Below are positions 1 through 8,982 of a DNA stretch of 64,000 bases, piece by piece. The stretch lies in the NCBI RefSeq assembly GCF_003628535.1, contig NZ_RBCI01000001.1, forward strand, positions 992,001 to 1,056,000, written 5' to 3'. The translations under genes were made by a program, and so were the position numbers. The notes below the pieces were generated by a model. The model made no database searches, was not told the DNA's origin, and saw only the letters and a program-made list of their open reading frames with translations. How positions within the stretch are numbered: position 1 is the stretch's first letter; each line of letters opens with the position of its first letter. The DNA comes from Flavisolibacter nicotianae (GTDB lineage Bacteria > Bacteroidota > Bacteroidia > Chitinophagales > Chitinophagaceae).

Positions 1-1539
1 CGCAAGCGATTGCAAACCCTGATCGTCGAAGGCTCCGACAGCCTATACACATACACGCTTGGCGATTTGCACGTAAACTTTTTTGGCGGAGATGTTGGCG
101 TGCACGACCTGGCTATATCGGTGGACAGTAACCGCTATAAGCAGTTGAAGCAGGCAGGCACCCTGCCGGCACTGGTCATGGAGGTGAACGTGAACAGCGC
201 ACACATCAAAGGACTTGGCGTGTTTTCGCTTCTTTTCGGCAAAAAGATTTTTATCAACGAAATTTCCTCCGAGGACGCCGACGTTAAACTTAACCGTTTC
301 CCGAAAGACAAGGATACGGTGGTGACCACCGGGGAAAAGCCGCCGTTGTGGAAGGCCCTGCAACCCCGGATCAAATCAGTAGTGGTCAACAAGATCCGGC
401 TGAATGGCATCAAGCTGCTATACAAGAATGCAGAAGGCAGCGAAGGCAAGCTGCAGTTCGACCGTTGCGATGCCCTGTTTGAACACATCCGCATCGACAG
501 CGTGGCGGCACAGGATACCAGTAACCTTGGCTACGTACAAAACTTCTCGCTCCGGCTGAACGATCTGAAGTTTCGCACAACCGACTCCACGTACAAACTA
601 AAAGCGGAGTGGATAACCTACAATTCGGCAAAGCGCCTGTTGGAAATCGACAGTTTTAAACTGCAGCCAACACTTAAGAATGACGAACGAAACGACACGC
701 TGCGCAAATCGTGGTACACGGTCAAATTCGACAAGGTCAGTTTTACGGGACTGCGCCTCGATCATTACCTGCGGCTGAACCACGCCGAAGCGGATAGCGT
801 GATCTTTCAAAATCCTTCGCTGGCCGTTTACCAGGATAAAAAGGGGTGGAAGAGTTATGCCAGCAAAATCGGTCAGTACCCGCACCAGGTTTTGCTCCGT
901 GCAAAGGCAGTTATTGCTATCAAAACGATCATTGCCCGCAACATGCAAATTGCCGTTACCGAAAAAGACGAAACCACGCGGGAAGAAGGTACAATCAATC
1001 TTGATGGCGTGAACCTGCAGGTGGCCAACATTGTCAACGACCCGTCGCTGCTGAAAAAAAATCCGGTTACAACCGCCGAAGCCAAAGGCCGCATCATCGG
1101 CAGCCCAATAAAGGCTTCGTTCCGGTTTTACCTGGATTCGGCCGATGGCCGGTTTGATGTAAAAGGACGTATCGGGCCGGTAGCGGCTGCACAGATCAAT
1201 CCCATCTCGACCCGCCTGGCCAACATCGAAGTGCCCACGGTACAGATCTCGTCCATTGATTTTTTTGTGCGGGGTGAAGACTATGAAGCCACGTCGGATG
1301 TGCAGATGCAGTACAGCAATCTGGCCCTCATTTTCCGCAAGCGGGATGAACAAACCGGGGCCAATAAAACACGAAAGTTCCTGACCAGGATTTTGAACCG
1401 CTATGCAATCAATCCTTCCAACAACGGCAGGGATGTGGAGGCCCGGAACGTAAGGGTAGCACGGCTCACCACCCAATCGTTTTTCGGCATTATCTGGAAG
1501 GCTGTTTTTGAAGGAATGCAGCGGATTATGTTGAAATAG
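1..1539 (+). CDS. AsmA/DUF748-like hypothetical protein (5' end outside window)
   Basis: The frame is open from the first base of the window, so this is the C-terminal part (about 512 residues) of a larger protein whose start lies upstream. The visible part alternates short beta-strand-like segments, for example TLGDLHVNFFGGDVGVHDL and later INLDGVNLQVANI, as seen in AsmA/DUF748-type envelope proteins built from long beta-sheet repeats. It ends in a basic segment (FEGMQRIMLK). I see no catalytic motif. The AsmA-like assignment rests on general sequence texture, not a diagnostic motif. The stop codon is fused to a heptanucleotide tandem repeat, so nothing else is co-transcribed immediately behind it. 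Confidence 0.6.
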   Translation, partial: RKRLQTLIVEGSDSLYTYTLGDLHVNFFGGDVGVHDLAISVDSNRYKQLKQAGTLPALVMEVNVNSAHIKGLGVFSLLFGKKIFINEISSEDADVKLNRFPKDKDTVVTTGEKPPLWKALQPRIKSVVVNKIRLNGIKLLYKNAEGSEGKLQFDRCDALFEHIRIDSVAAQDTSNLGYVQNFSLRLNDLKFRTTDSTYKLKAEWITYNSAKRLLEIDSFKLQPTLKNDERNDTLRKSWYTVKFDKVSFTGLRLDHYLRLNHAEADSVIFQNPSLAVYQDKKGWKSYASKIGQYPHQVLLRAKAVIAIKTIIARNMQIAVTEKDETTREEGTINLDGVNLQVANIVNDPSLLKKNPVTTAEAKGRIIGSPIKASFRFYLDSADGRFDVKGRIGPVAAAQINPISTRLANIEVPTVQISSIDFFVRGEDYEATSDVQMQYSNLALIFRKRDEQTGANKTRKFLTRILNRYAINPSNNGRDVEARNVRVARLTTQSFFGIIWKAVFEGMQRIMLK

Positions 1540-1661
1540 GAGTTTGGAGTTTGGAGTTTGGAGTTTGGAGTTTGGAGTTTGGAGTTTGGAGTTTGGAGTT
1601 TGGAGTTTGGAGTTTGGAGTTTGGAGTTTGGAGTTTGGAGTTTGGAGTTTGGAGTTTGGAG
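1539..1661. repeat. Heptanucleotide tandem repeat (GGAGTTT), about 17.6 copies
   Basis: Seventeen perfect GGAGTTT units plus GGAG begin at the last base of the preceding stop codon and run without a mismatch. Such uniformity suggests recent expansion by slippage. Because seven is not a multiple of three, one frame reads a repeating MEFGVWSLEFGVWSL peptide, which I treat as an artefact. Confidence 0.97.
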
Positions 1662-1991
1662 AAATGGAACCCGGTAAGATAAATAAGGATCACTTTCTTT
1701 TTCACTGCGAAGCAGTGCCGTGTTGATAGACAGAAACCAGAACGGGGAACCAGCTACGGAGGAGCCGCGAGATTTAAATTATCACGTAAAAGCAGGTGCA
1801 GAGCTTAGCCGTTTACCGTACTATTTTGACTTCTTCTCCCGTAAAAGAAACCTTGGAAAACAACGCGATAGCAAGGCCCATGGCGGAATCGCAGGCGGCA
1901 GATGGCCGTCAAATCGGGGAAGATTCGGTGCAGCACAATTTCTACATTCTTATTTGCCTGATAGGCATGCTCTTTGGAGAAGCTAAGGCAA
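1662..1991. other. 330 bp with no supported gene
   Basis: Two short overlapping open frames cross this stretch (1720-1986 and 1796-2050). Neither has a recognisable domain or a convincing start, and they exclude each other, so I call no gene here. Confidence 0.5.
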
Positions 1992-2276
1992 ATGACAACA
2001 ATGGAAATTACAGCAGCTGTGCTATATGGTGGTTCACTTGCACATTATGATGTGCAGGTCGAAAGCGGGAGAGAGTGTTTTGCTCGACTTTCCAGCTACA
2101 ACGGTAACCCATCGCAACAACCACCCAGCACAATAAAATTACGCAAAGAAGGCCGGCATTGGGTCAGCGACAGCGCTGAGAACGGCCTTTCCGACGACCT
2201 GGGTTACGCAGTGGAACTAAAGGCAAAACCAATACTGGAAGGCAGGCGACGCGATGGCAGCCACCCGGCAGGATAA
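1992..2276 (+). CDS. Small hypothetical protein, 94 aa
   Basis: I prefer the ATG at 1992, giving a product starting MTTMEITAAVLYGG; the frame extends upstream to 1974 and another ATG lies at 2001. The protein is acidic to neutral with no signal peptide or membrane segment. A hairpin terminator 20 bp after the stop supports a real transcript. Its central region (HYDVQVES, ECF, a PP segment, then KEGRHWVSD) resembles the product at 44323-44547 (ADYHIIFEN, YCF, RRTHDEWQA), suggesting a shared small domain of unknown function. No function can be assigned. Confidence 0.5.
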   Translation: MTTMEITAAVLYGGSLAHYDVQVESGRECFARLSSYNGNPSQQPPSTIKLRKEGRHWVSDSAENGLSDDLGYAVELKAKPILEGRRRDGSHPAG

Positions 2277-2295
2277 GTGTAAAAGGCAAAATTTG

Positions 2296-2331
2296 AAAAG
2301 GAGTCCTTCATTCATCGGCTCCTTTTATTTT
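2296..2331 (+). terminator. Rho-independent terminator
   Basis: An AAAAGGAG / CTCCTTTT stem with a short loop is followed by ATTTTT. It lies directly behind the small gene ending at 2276 and ahead of the nicotinamidase gene. Confidence 0.75.
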
Positions 2332-2350
2332 TACAGCCGAATGTATCCAC

Positions 2351-2965
2351 GTGAAAGCGCTACTTCTCATCGACATACAAAATGATTTTCTACCCGGCGG
2401 CGCATTGGCCGTACCGGATGGAGATGCAATTATTCCCCTCGTCAACCAGCTCCAGCCGGCATTTGAGCTGGTGGTGGCTACGCAGGACTGGCACCCGGCC
2501 GACCACAAAAGCTTCGCTTCCAATCACCCGGGTAAAATCCTCTTCGAGCAGATCGACTGGCAGGGATTACCGCAAGTGTTATGGCCCGACCACTGCGTAC
2601 AGGAAACGGCCGGGGCAGCTTTTGCCAGTGGTGTGGACTGGCGACGCACGGAGGCCATTTTTCGTAAGGGCACCGATCCGCAGATCGACAGCTACAGCGG
2701 CTTTTACGACAATGGCCACCGGAAAGCAACAGGACTTGCCGCCTATTTGAAGGGCAGAGGTGTGAAAGAAGTTTACCTGGCCGGCCTGGCAGCCGACTAT
2801 TGCGTTTCCTATAGCGCCATGGATTCTCTGGCAGAAGGCTTTGCCACCTTTCTTATTGAAGACGCTACACGAGCCATCAGTATGGAAGGATTGGAGGAGG
2901 CCAGAAAAGCGATACGGGAAAAAGGGGGGCAGTTTGTACGAAGCCACAACATCCTGGCAGGATAG
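2351..2965 (+). CDS. pncA: Nicotinamidase (PncA family)
   Basis: A 204-residue isochorismatase-fold hydrolase that would convert nicotinamide to nicotinate and ammonia for NAD salvage in the cytosol. The catalytic triad is visible as Asp8 (LLIDIQNDF), Lys106 (FRKGTDP) and Cys151 (AADYCV). The metal site matches the PncA pattern: Asp46 and His48 (TQDWHPADH), His52 and His81 (WPDHC). Length and motif spacing fit bacterial PncA. The start is GTG; the ATG ten bases upstream is out of frame. A terminator precedes it, so it is probably transcribed alone. Confidence 0.93.
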   Translation: MKALLLIDIQNDFLPGGALAVPDGDAIIPLVNQLQPAFELVVATQDWHPADHKSFASNHPGKILFEQIDWQGLPQVLWPDHCVQETAGAAFASGVDWRRTEAIFRKGTDPQIDSYSGFYDNGHRKATGLAAYLKGRGVKEVYLAGLAADYCVSYSAMDSLAEGFATFLIEDATRAISMEGLEEARKAIREKGGQFVRSHNILAG

Positions 2966-3069
2966 TAGGGAAATCTTAAATGAAGCGAATTGCTTTCCTC
3001 CGGCTATTAATTATCCAAATCGAAATGGGTAACCAGGCTACCGGGGCAGGTGGCAAGTTGCCGCAAAAA

Positions 3070-3097
3070 ATATCCAATATTTAATATCCCAATATCC
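3070..3097. repeat. CCAATATCC-type intergenic repeat cluster
   Basis: This AT-rich run contains TATCCAATAT and CCCAATATCC units and ends 5 bp from the stop codon of the histidine kinase gene. Similar clusters occur at 39931, 43296, 43376 and 49753, always between genes. Confidence 0.6.
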
Positions 3098-3102
3098 CTC
3101 CC

Positions 3103-5403
3103 TCACGCCGGCAGCAACACACGGAATGTTGTGCCTACACCGGGACTACTTTCCGCAGAAATATAACCGTGATGATTTTCCACCACCTTGCGCACAATGG
3201 CCAGGCCTACACCTGTTCCATCGTATTCGCTGTTGCCGTGTAGGCGGGTAAAGACATTGAAGATCCGGTCGGCATACTCCTGTTCAAAACCAATCCCGTT
3301 GTCGGCAACCTCGATCAGGTGAAACAACTTTTCCGCATCCATTGTAGCCACACTGAAACCAGAAGCACCACCGGTTATAGTATGCGCCGACACCGTCACC
3401 ACCGGCTCAATGCCTGGTTTTGCATACTTGATCGCATTGCTCAGGAGATTGTGAAAAAGCTGTTGCAATTGCCGCCTGTGTCCTTTGACTACCGGTAACA
3501 GACCTACGTCGATCTTTGCTTTTTTTTCCGTCACCATTAGTTCCAGGTCCGACAGCACCAGTTTGACTTTTTTGTTCAGGTCAATATCCTCCATTTCTGC
3601 CGCCGGCTGTGCATTCACATGCGCATATTCCAGCAAATCATCCACGAGGAGCTTCATCCGGGACGCTGCCGTTTCCATCCGTTCCATCATGCTCTTTTCT
3701 TCTTCCGACAGGCGGCCTTCCAGCCTGCCCTTCAGCCGGTCGGCAAAAAACTGCACCTTTCGGATAGGCTCTTTCATGTCGTGCGATGCCGCACGGGTAA
3801 ATTCTTCCAGGCTTTCGTTGGAACGCTTCAGTTCATCAAGCAACGACTGCATGCGCTGTTGCGACTCTTTCGCCTGGGTCACGTCGGTCGTCACGCAGAT
3901 CAGGTGTTCCCTGTCCATTTTCGATGCGGCGCCTTCGATCCATTTGCCGGTTGGCAGCCGGTAATCCGTATAACAGGATTCGCCTGTTTGCAGGGTCATC
4001 GAGAGCAAATGGAAAAGCGGGCTTTGCAGAAAAGCCGGGTCAAGTGCCGCATTCGACCGGTTCAACAGGTCCTGCCGGGAAATGCCCGTAAACTGTACGG
4101 CCAGGTCGTTTACAAGAACGTTCTGGAAGTCAATAACCTCGCCCTCTGCGTTGCGGATCGCTTTAAGCACCGAAATGCTGCTGGGCGAAAAGCGCAGAAT
4201 CTTGTCCAGCATGTCTTTCTGCTGCTCCACTTCAAGCGCTGCCTGTTTTTGGTCGGTAATATTGGTAAAGGTGACCACCACACTGTTTTCACCCAGTTTG
4301 ACGGCGCAGGTGTCGTACCAGCCATCATAGTGATCGCTGCGATAATGGACTTCAAAGCGCTCCGCCTTTCCGGTGTTTATCACAGATACCAGTTTGTCGA
4401 CCATAATGGTTTGACGGGTCGCCGGAAACTCTTCCAGCAGGTTTTTGCCAATCACGTCTATTTCGGGCCGTACGCTTAGTTCACGGAAGCGCTGGTTGAC
4501 CTGGACAAAGCGAAAGTCAACAATGTTGCCGGTAGCGTTGCGAACTGCTTCGCAGGTGTAAACTGCATTCAGCGATGCATCGAGAATGTTGTTGAGCAGG
4601 TTTTTTTGCTCCAGGATTTGCTGTTCGTAGACCTTTTTTTCGGTGATGTCCACAAAGGAGGAAATCACGCCGTCGCCCAGCCTGGACAGGGAAACCATAA
4701 ACCATCCATATTCCTCTCCGCCCGGTGTTTTGAACGTGGTTTCAAAGCGAACCGGCAGGCCGCTCTCGACAACACTTTTGTGCAGGTCGAACTGCTCGGA
4801 AAACTTCAGGTGTGGCAGGAGTTCAAGGAGTTTTTTGCCAACGGCATCCGGCGGAAACTGGCCCCATTCCAATCCCTTCCTGTTGCAATGTGTGACGTAG
4901 AAATCGACAATCCTGCCGGTCTTGTTGCGAATGCTTTTCAGCAGCATCACGCCATCGGCCGAGCTGTCGAGAATGTGCTGGTACATTTTCTCCTGTTCCT
5001 GCCGGTCGATCTCCATCCTGACCTCGCGGGTGCGGTCGCGGGAGATGCTAAGAATACCCCCGTCCACTTTGCGCCGTTGTACATTGAAATAGCGTTCGAA
5101 TCCCGGGCTGTAATAACTGTGTTCCAGCGGTTCGCCGGTTCGCCACACCTCGAGGCATTGCTGAAAGATCAGCTTCACGGAGGGATCGTCGAGCAGGCTT
5201 GTCGATTGGAGACGGCCGCCAACCACCTGGCCTGGACTGATACCCAGGATCTGTGCTGCGGAGTGGTTGCAGTAGCGGGCTTCAAAATCAATCACAACAT
5301 TATTGCCCTCGCTGTCAAAAACAGGCACAAACCAAACCACAGAGTCCGGCTGGCTGTCGAAGAGTTGAGCAATAAGGTTTTCGGTTACGCTTTCTTTCAA
5401 CAT
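3103..5403 (-). CDS. Multi-PAS sensor histidine kinase
   Basis: A soluble hybrid of about four N-terminal PAS domains, the last about 230 residues being HisKA plus HATPase_c. The phosphoacceptor His is in ASHDMKEPIRK. The N box reads LFHNLLSNAIKYAKPG, and the G boxes read EVADNGIGF and DGTGVGLAIVRKVVENH. There is no membrane segment, so the signal is probably cytoplasmic or redox/ligand based. I prefer the ATG at 5403; an in-frame ATG at 5454 would add 17 residues. No response regulator is adjacent; the nearest is the stand-alone receiver at 8470-8892, whose pairing is only conjecture. Confidence 0.9.
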   Translation of the reverse strand: MLKESVTENLIAQLFDSQPDSVVWFVPVFDSEGNNVVIDFEARYCNHSAAQILGISPGQVVGGRLQSTSLLDDPSVKLIFQQCLEVWRTGEPLEHSYYSPGFERYFNVQRRKVDGGILSISRDRTREVRMEIDRQEQEKMYQHILDSSADGVMLLKSIRNKTGRIVDFYVTHCNRKGLEWGQFPPDAVGKKLLELLPHLKFSEQFDLHKSVVESGLPVRFETTFKTPGGEEYGWFMVSLSRLGDGVISSFVDITEKKVYEQQILEQKNLLNNILDASLNAVYTCEAVRNATGNIVDFRFVQVNQRFRELSVRPEIDVIGKNLLEEFPATRQTIMVDKLVSVINTGKAERFEVHYRSDHYDGWYDTCAVKLGENSVVVTFTNITDQKQAALEVEQQKDMLDKILRFSPSSISVLKAIRNAEGEVIDFQNVLVNDLAVQFTGISRQDLLNRSNAALDPAFLQSPLFHLLSMTLQTGESCYTDYRLPTGKWIEGAASKMDREHLICVTTDVTQAKESQQRMQSLLDELKRSNESLEEFTRAASHDMKEPIRKVQFFADRLKGRLEGRLSEEEKSMMERMETAASRMKLLVDDLLEYAHVNAQPAAEMEDIDLNKKVKLVLSDLELMVTEKKAKIDVGLLPVVKGHRRQLQQLFHNLLSNAIKYAKPGIEPVVTVSAHTITGGASGFSVATMDAEKLFHLIEVADNGIGFEQEYADRIFNVFTRLHGNSEYDGTGVGLAIVRKVVENHHGYISAESSPGVGTTFRVLLPA

Positions 5404-5575
5404 GGTTAAGGAATCACAGAACAAGTTACGAAGTTTTGAATGACCCGCTTTCATCCAACCGCAAGAAAAGGTCTTGTGGCTGTGGCTGCCCGTCGGAAAA
5501 GGAAAGGTTCGTTCCTGTTATTGACAAACCGTATCGTTGCCGAAATTTTCTTACTTTCCTTTTTAAAAACTTTGC

Positions 5576-6913
5576 ATGTCCAACCGTCGTCATTTTCTGA
5601 AACAGTCTTCCACCTTGCTGGGAGGAACGGCCCTGCTGTCGGCTATTGATCATCCCGCCTTCGGGATTTTGAAATCATCTTTTTCTCCTGCCAACCAGGT
5701 CAACATTGGTGCGATCGGGATCAACGGCATGGGCTGGGCCAACGTTACTTCGGCACTGAAGCAGCCGGGTGTAAACCTCGTGGCGCTTTGCGATGTTGAT
5801 AAAAACGTACTGGATAAACGCATGGGCGACCTGGCCAGGATGAACGTGAATGCAGCCAACATTAAAACCTATACTGATTACCGTAAGCTGCTGGAGCAAA
5901 AAGACATCGACGCGGTGATCATCGGCACCCCCGACCACTGGCATGCGCTGATCATGATCCATGCCTGCGAGGCGGGCAAAGATGTGTACGTAGAAAAGCC
6001 GGTCGGTAATTCCATTGTTGAATGCCGTGCCATGGTGGCGGCGCAAAAGCGCTATAACCGCGTGGTGCAGGTAGGGCAGTGGCAACGCAGCCAGCAGCAC
6101 TTCCGCGATGCTGTTGACTTTATCGGAACGGGCCAACTGGGCAACATCCGCACGGTGAAGGTGTGGTGTTACCAGGGATGGATGCGACCCGCACCCGTGG
6201 TTCCGGATTCCGCGCCACCTGCCGGCGTGGATTACAAAACCTGGCTGGGACCGGCCGAAACAAGGCCGTTCAACAGCAGTCGCTTTCACTTCAACTTTCG
6301 CTGGTTCTGGGACTATGCCGGCGGCCTGATGACCGACTGGGGCGTGCACCTGCTGGATTATGGCCTGCTGGGTATGAATGCACCCGTTCCCAAAACGGTA
6401 GTGTCGCTCGGTGGCAAGTTTGCCTATCCCGAACTGGCGCAGGAAACTCCGGATACGCTGACGGCTCTTTACGAGTTTGACAACTTCAACCTGGTGTGGG
6501 ACCATGCAATGGGAATCGACAACGGCTCGTATGGGAGAGACCACGGCATTGCCTACATCGGCAACAACGCCACGCTGGTGTTGGACCGCGGCGGATGGGA
6601 AGTGCTGGAAGAAAAGAACAGCAAAACCAAAGTGAGCAAACCCCTGGTAAAGCCGTCGGACAATGGCCTGGACAAGCACTGGGAAAACTTTGTTTCCGTT
6701 GTTCGCTCCCGCAAGATGGCCGACCTGCATTGCCCCGTAGAAGCGGGGGCACATGTGGCCACGGTGGCGCAGATGGGCAACATCAGCTTCCGTAGCGGCC
6801 AGCGGGTGGTGTGGGACAAAGGTGCCGGGAAGTTCACCGATGAAAAGCTGAATAAGGACTACCTGCTGAAAGAGTACCACAATGGCTATAAGCTGCCGGT
6901 GGTTAAAGCATAA
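5576..6913 (+). CDS. Gfo/Idh/MocA family oxidoreductase, Tat-exported
   Basis: A 445-residue NAD(P)-dependent sugar or polyol dehydrogenase-like protein. The N-terminus carries a twin-arginine signal (SNRRHFLKQ followed by a hydrophobic stretch), so it is probably exported folded with its cofactor. The Rossmann part reads NIGAIGINGMGWANV; the family signature EKPVGNSIVECRAMV follows, then the C-terminal alpha/beta domain with the motif GGLMTDWGVHLLDYG. Such exported members are common in Bacteroidota and are often linked to glycan catabolism. The substrate cannot be deduced. It is monocistronic, with a terminator behind it. Confidence 0.92.
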   Translation: MSNRRHFLKQSSTLLGGTALLSAIDHPAFGILKSSFSPANQVNIGAIGINGMGWANVTSALKQPGVNLVALCDVDKNVLDKRMGDLARMNVNAANIKTYTDYRKLLEQKDIDAVIIGTPDHWHALIMIHACEAGKDVYVEKPVGNSIVECRAMVAAQKRYNRVVQVGQWQRSQQHFRDAVDFIGTGQLGNIRTVKVWCYQGWMRPAPVVPDSAPPAGVDYKTWLGPAETRPFNSSRFHFNFRWFWDYAGGLMTDWGVHLLDYGLLGMNAPVPKTVVSLGGKFAYPELAQETPDTLTALYEFDNFNLVWDHAMGIDNGSYGRDHGIAYIGNNATLVLDRGGWEVLEEKNSKTKVSKPLVKPSDNGLDKHWENFVSVVRSRKMADLHCPVEAGAHVATVAQMGNISFRSGQRVVWDKGAGKFTDEKLNKDYLLKEYHNGYKLPVVKA

Positions 6914-6965
6914 AAAATTGCAATAAAGAGAAAGGGTCTCCGTTCAATCGCTGCCCAATAAAATT

Positions 6966-7003
6966 CAAAACCTCGCCGGTTCTTTACCCGCGAGGTTTTT
7001 TTA
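6966..7003 (+). terminator. Rho-independent terminator
   Basis: An AAACCTCGC / GCGAGGTTT stem with a 13-nt loop runs into seven T residues. It ends the oxidoreductase transcript. Confidence 0.85.
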
Positions 7004-7191
7004 TGCGCCGATCAATTGACGATGCCTTTCCAGGTGAACCCGGGCAGCCGGGTGCTGCCATGCAGATTCGTCGGGGAAGGGAGCTTTTGAGACAAACGAT
7101 TTACGTGTGTATGGAAACGATAGCGGAATCAGTTTGGGCGCATCCTGGTGGCTAAGTGTTTTCACATATTTCTATTTTGCGCCCTGCCTTT

Positions 7192-7199
7192 TAACTTTG
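7192..7199 (+). promoter_or_regulatory. Candidate -7 box TAACTTTG
   Basis: An exact match to the Bacteroidota -7 consensus TAnnTTTG. A start site just downstream would favour translation from 7253 or 7274 rather than the upstream ATG at 7148. I see no TTTG -33 element at the usual spacing. Confidence 0.4.
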
Positions 7200-7252
7200 C
7201 TCCCTTTCCGCTTCCAATCCTTTGCAAAGCCCCGTTTCCTTTCCTTCTGAAA

Positions 7253-7516
7253 ATGCCTGAAAAAACTATTTTCATGACACTGTCAGCATTTCAGGAACTC
7301 GACTACAAAGGCAGGACGGCAGTTACCGGCCGGGGCGTTTGCGTTGGCGGCAGAGCCGATAGCGAACACATTATTTTGCTCTACCAGATCGAAAGCTTTT
7401 ACATCGAAGTTTTTTTCCACAAGAAAAATCACTACATCACGAGGTTTTTTGGCTTTGATGACATGAACCTCCTGGACCCGTACCTGGAAAAAATAAATAT
7501 CTGCATCCCTTACTAG
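7253..7516 (+). CDS. Small hypothetical protein, 87 aa
   Basis: The preferred starts are ATG at 7253 (MPEKTIFMTL) or 7274 (MTLSAFQELD). The longer frame from 7148 would begin with a Pro/Phe-rich stretch overlapping the candidate promoter. The product is soluble, with a repeated beta-strand look and a conserved-looking core (EHIILLYQIESFYIEVFF, then TRFFGFDDMNLLDPYL). This resembles small uncharacterised proteins of Bacteroidota, but I do not recognise the family and assign no function. Confidence 0.55.
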   Translation: MPEKTIFMTLSAFQELDYKGRTAVTGRGVCVGGRADSEHIILLYQIESFYIEVFFHKKNHYITRFFGFDDMNLLDPYLEKINICIPY

Positions 7517-7859
7517 GATAGGGTATCTTTTGCCGACGGGTACATAAACTGTTTGTTTTTTAAACGGGAATTTGCAATAAGAAGAAACAGGTTACGTCTA
7601 CGCTATCGCATTTAATTTTTGCCAGGAACTCCTCCTTTGTAAACTATAGGGTGGCCGACCAGGAAGCAGGCTCTCTGCTGCCTATCCTCTGTGTGCGCCC
7701 AGCGATCTGCCCGGGTGGAGTACAAGATGATAAATCATATCGTCAATGAAGTAATTCCAACACCTGTTTCATCTCAACAGCGCTACCGATTCTTACGTGT
7801 TTTTGCTTATTGCATAACGGAAGGATACGTAGTATGTTTGCGGTACACCCACCGGACTC
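7517..7859. other. 343 bp intergenic stretch
   Basis: No supported gene. An open frame at 7691-7882 has no coding character. A TATGTTTG box at 7833-7840 matches the -7 consensus and sits 20 bp before the ATG of the next gene. Confidence 0.5.
7833..7840 (+). promoter_or_regulatory. Candidate -7 box TATGTTTG
   Basis: Exact TAnnTTTG match about 20 bp upstream of the ATG at 7860. The nearest upstream TTTG (7802-7805) is farther than the usual -33 spacing. Confidence 0.4.
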
Positions 7860-8222
7860 ATGTATACTGTGACGTACTATAAACTAGGAAAACATTGGTA
7901 CCTGGATGCGCCAGACTATATCGCCCAGGGAGGCGAGGCGGATGACCTGGAACGCATTGGTGCCTTCCACGATTTTTTGGAACTCGCTGCCGAAGGGGCA
8001 ACTACGGTTGTTTTTCACATGGACACAAATGCCTTTAACGATGCTGATTTTTTTGAACTGGTGGCATCCAGCGGTGGCCGAACCGGCGGGCATTACCACC
8101 TGCATAGCTTCCAGGGCCAGCCGGTCGACCTGGAACTCTGGTTCAATTCCATGATCTTCTCCGGCCTCGCAACACTGCCGCAACGGATTTATTTTAAAAA
8201 GGTCGCCCATTCCATGTTGTAA
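7860..8222 (+). CDS. Hypothetical protein, 120 aa (possibly DUF6717-like)
   Basis: The soluble product opens MYTVTYYKLGKHWYLDAPD and continues with an acidic helix (EADDLERIGAFHDFLEL). The start TYYKxGxxWYLD and a following acidic patch recall the small DUF6717-type family, but this is from memory and weak. The ATG is supported by a -7 box 20 bp upstream. No catalytic residues, signal peptide or membrane segments are seen. Function unknown. Confidence 0.6.
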   Translation: MYTVTYYKLGKHWYLDAPDYIAQGGEADDLERIGAFHDFLELAAEGATTVVFHMDTNAFNDADFFELVASSGGRTGGHYHLHSFQGQPVDLELWFNSMIFSGLATLPQRIYFKKVAHSML

Positions 8223-8469
8223 CAAATCCGCAAATGTCCACCTGCCAAAAGACGTTCCGCCAGGATCTTGCCCCGGATATTCTTTGAGAAAAACGGGTGC
8301 ACCATGAAAGCCTGCGACGTGGATTTGGGGCTGTGTACCAACAGCTTGTGCCGCCCATTCTTATCATAAAAACCGGTAAAGCCGCGCTGCAAAACGCTGG
8401 CGCCGCTTTCCTCTTTCCAGTTCCGGCCGCCTTCATGGATTGGTTTTTGTGGTCCATATATCATCGACC

Positions 8470-8892
8470 ATGCGCAGCAAGCAATACGATATCCTGGTAG
8501 TAGACGATGATCAAGAGGACCGGATGATCATGGGTGAAGCGTTCTCGGAATTGAGTTGTCACGACCGGGTAACCATGTATGACTCGAGCTCTGCATTCCA
8601 TCGTGATATGATGGAGTTGAAAATCCTTTCGCCCCTGCCGTTTTTGGTTGTTTTGGATTACAATCTTCCCGGATCTGACGGGGCCGTCATTCTTAGCCTT
8701 TTGAAAAACGACCCGGTATTAAGTACCATTCAGGTTGTGATGTATTCGACGGGAATGAGCAACACACAACGGCAGGACTGCCTTCTCAAAGGTGCCGTCA
8801 ACTGCTTTGAAAAAGGCATTACCTACCAGGATGTGCTCTCGTTTTGCAAACAGGTGTGCAATGTTGCGTTTGGTAAATCAACGCCCGTGTAA
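8470..8892 (+). CDS. Single-domain response regulator (receiver only)
   Basis: A 140-residue CheY-like receiver with no output domain. Key residues are Asp12/Asp13 (ILVVDDDQED), phosphoacceptor Asp63 (VVLDYNLPG), the Ser/Thr switch at 93-94 (MYSTG) and Lys115 (FEKG). The start at 8470 gives the canonical N-terminus; a longer frame from 8440 adds ten unlikely residues. It probably relays phosphate for a kinase encoded elsewhere; the cytosolic PAS kinase at 3103-5403 is the only one in this window. Confidence 0.9.
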   Translation: MRSKQYDILVVDDDQEDRMIMGEAFSELSCHDRVTMYDSSSAFHRDMMELKILSPLPFLVVLDYNLPGSDGAVILSLLKNDPVLSTIQVVMYSTGMSNTQRQDCLLKGAVNCFEKGITYQDVLSFCKQVCNVAFGKSTPV

Positions 8893-8982
8893 CGAAACGG
8901 CTGCTGCAGCCTCGCTGGCGGCTTGTGGCTCGAATTTGTGTCCTTCCAAAAGAAACGTACATTGCCATTTAACGAAACTCCA

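Noticed and set aside
1544-1726. Open frame encoding repeated EFGVWSL
   Set aside because: Created by the heptanucleotide array; no start context or downstream domain.
5675-6880. 401-codon open frame on the minus strand opposite the Gfo/Idh/MocA gene
   Set aside because: Antisense shadow of a well-supported gene with no domain or promoter.
7691-7882. 63-codon open frame
   Set aside because: No recognisable protein character, and it overlaps the promoter and start of the gene at 7860.
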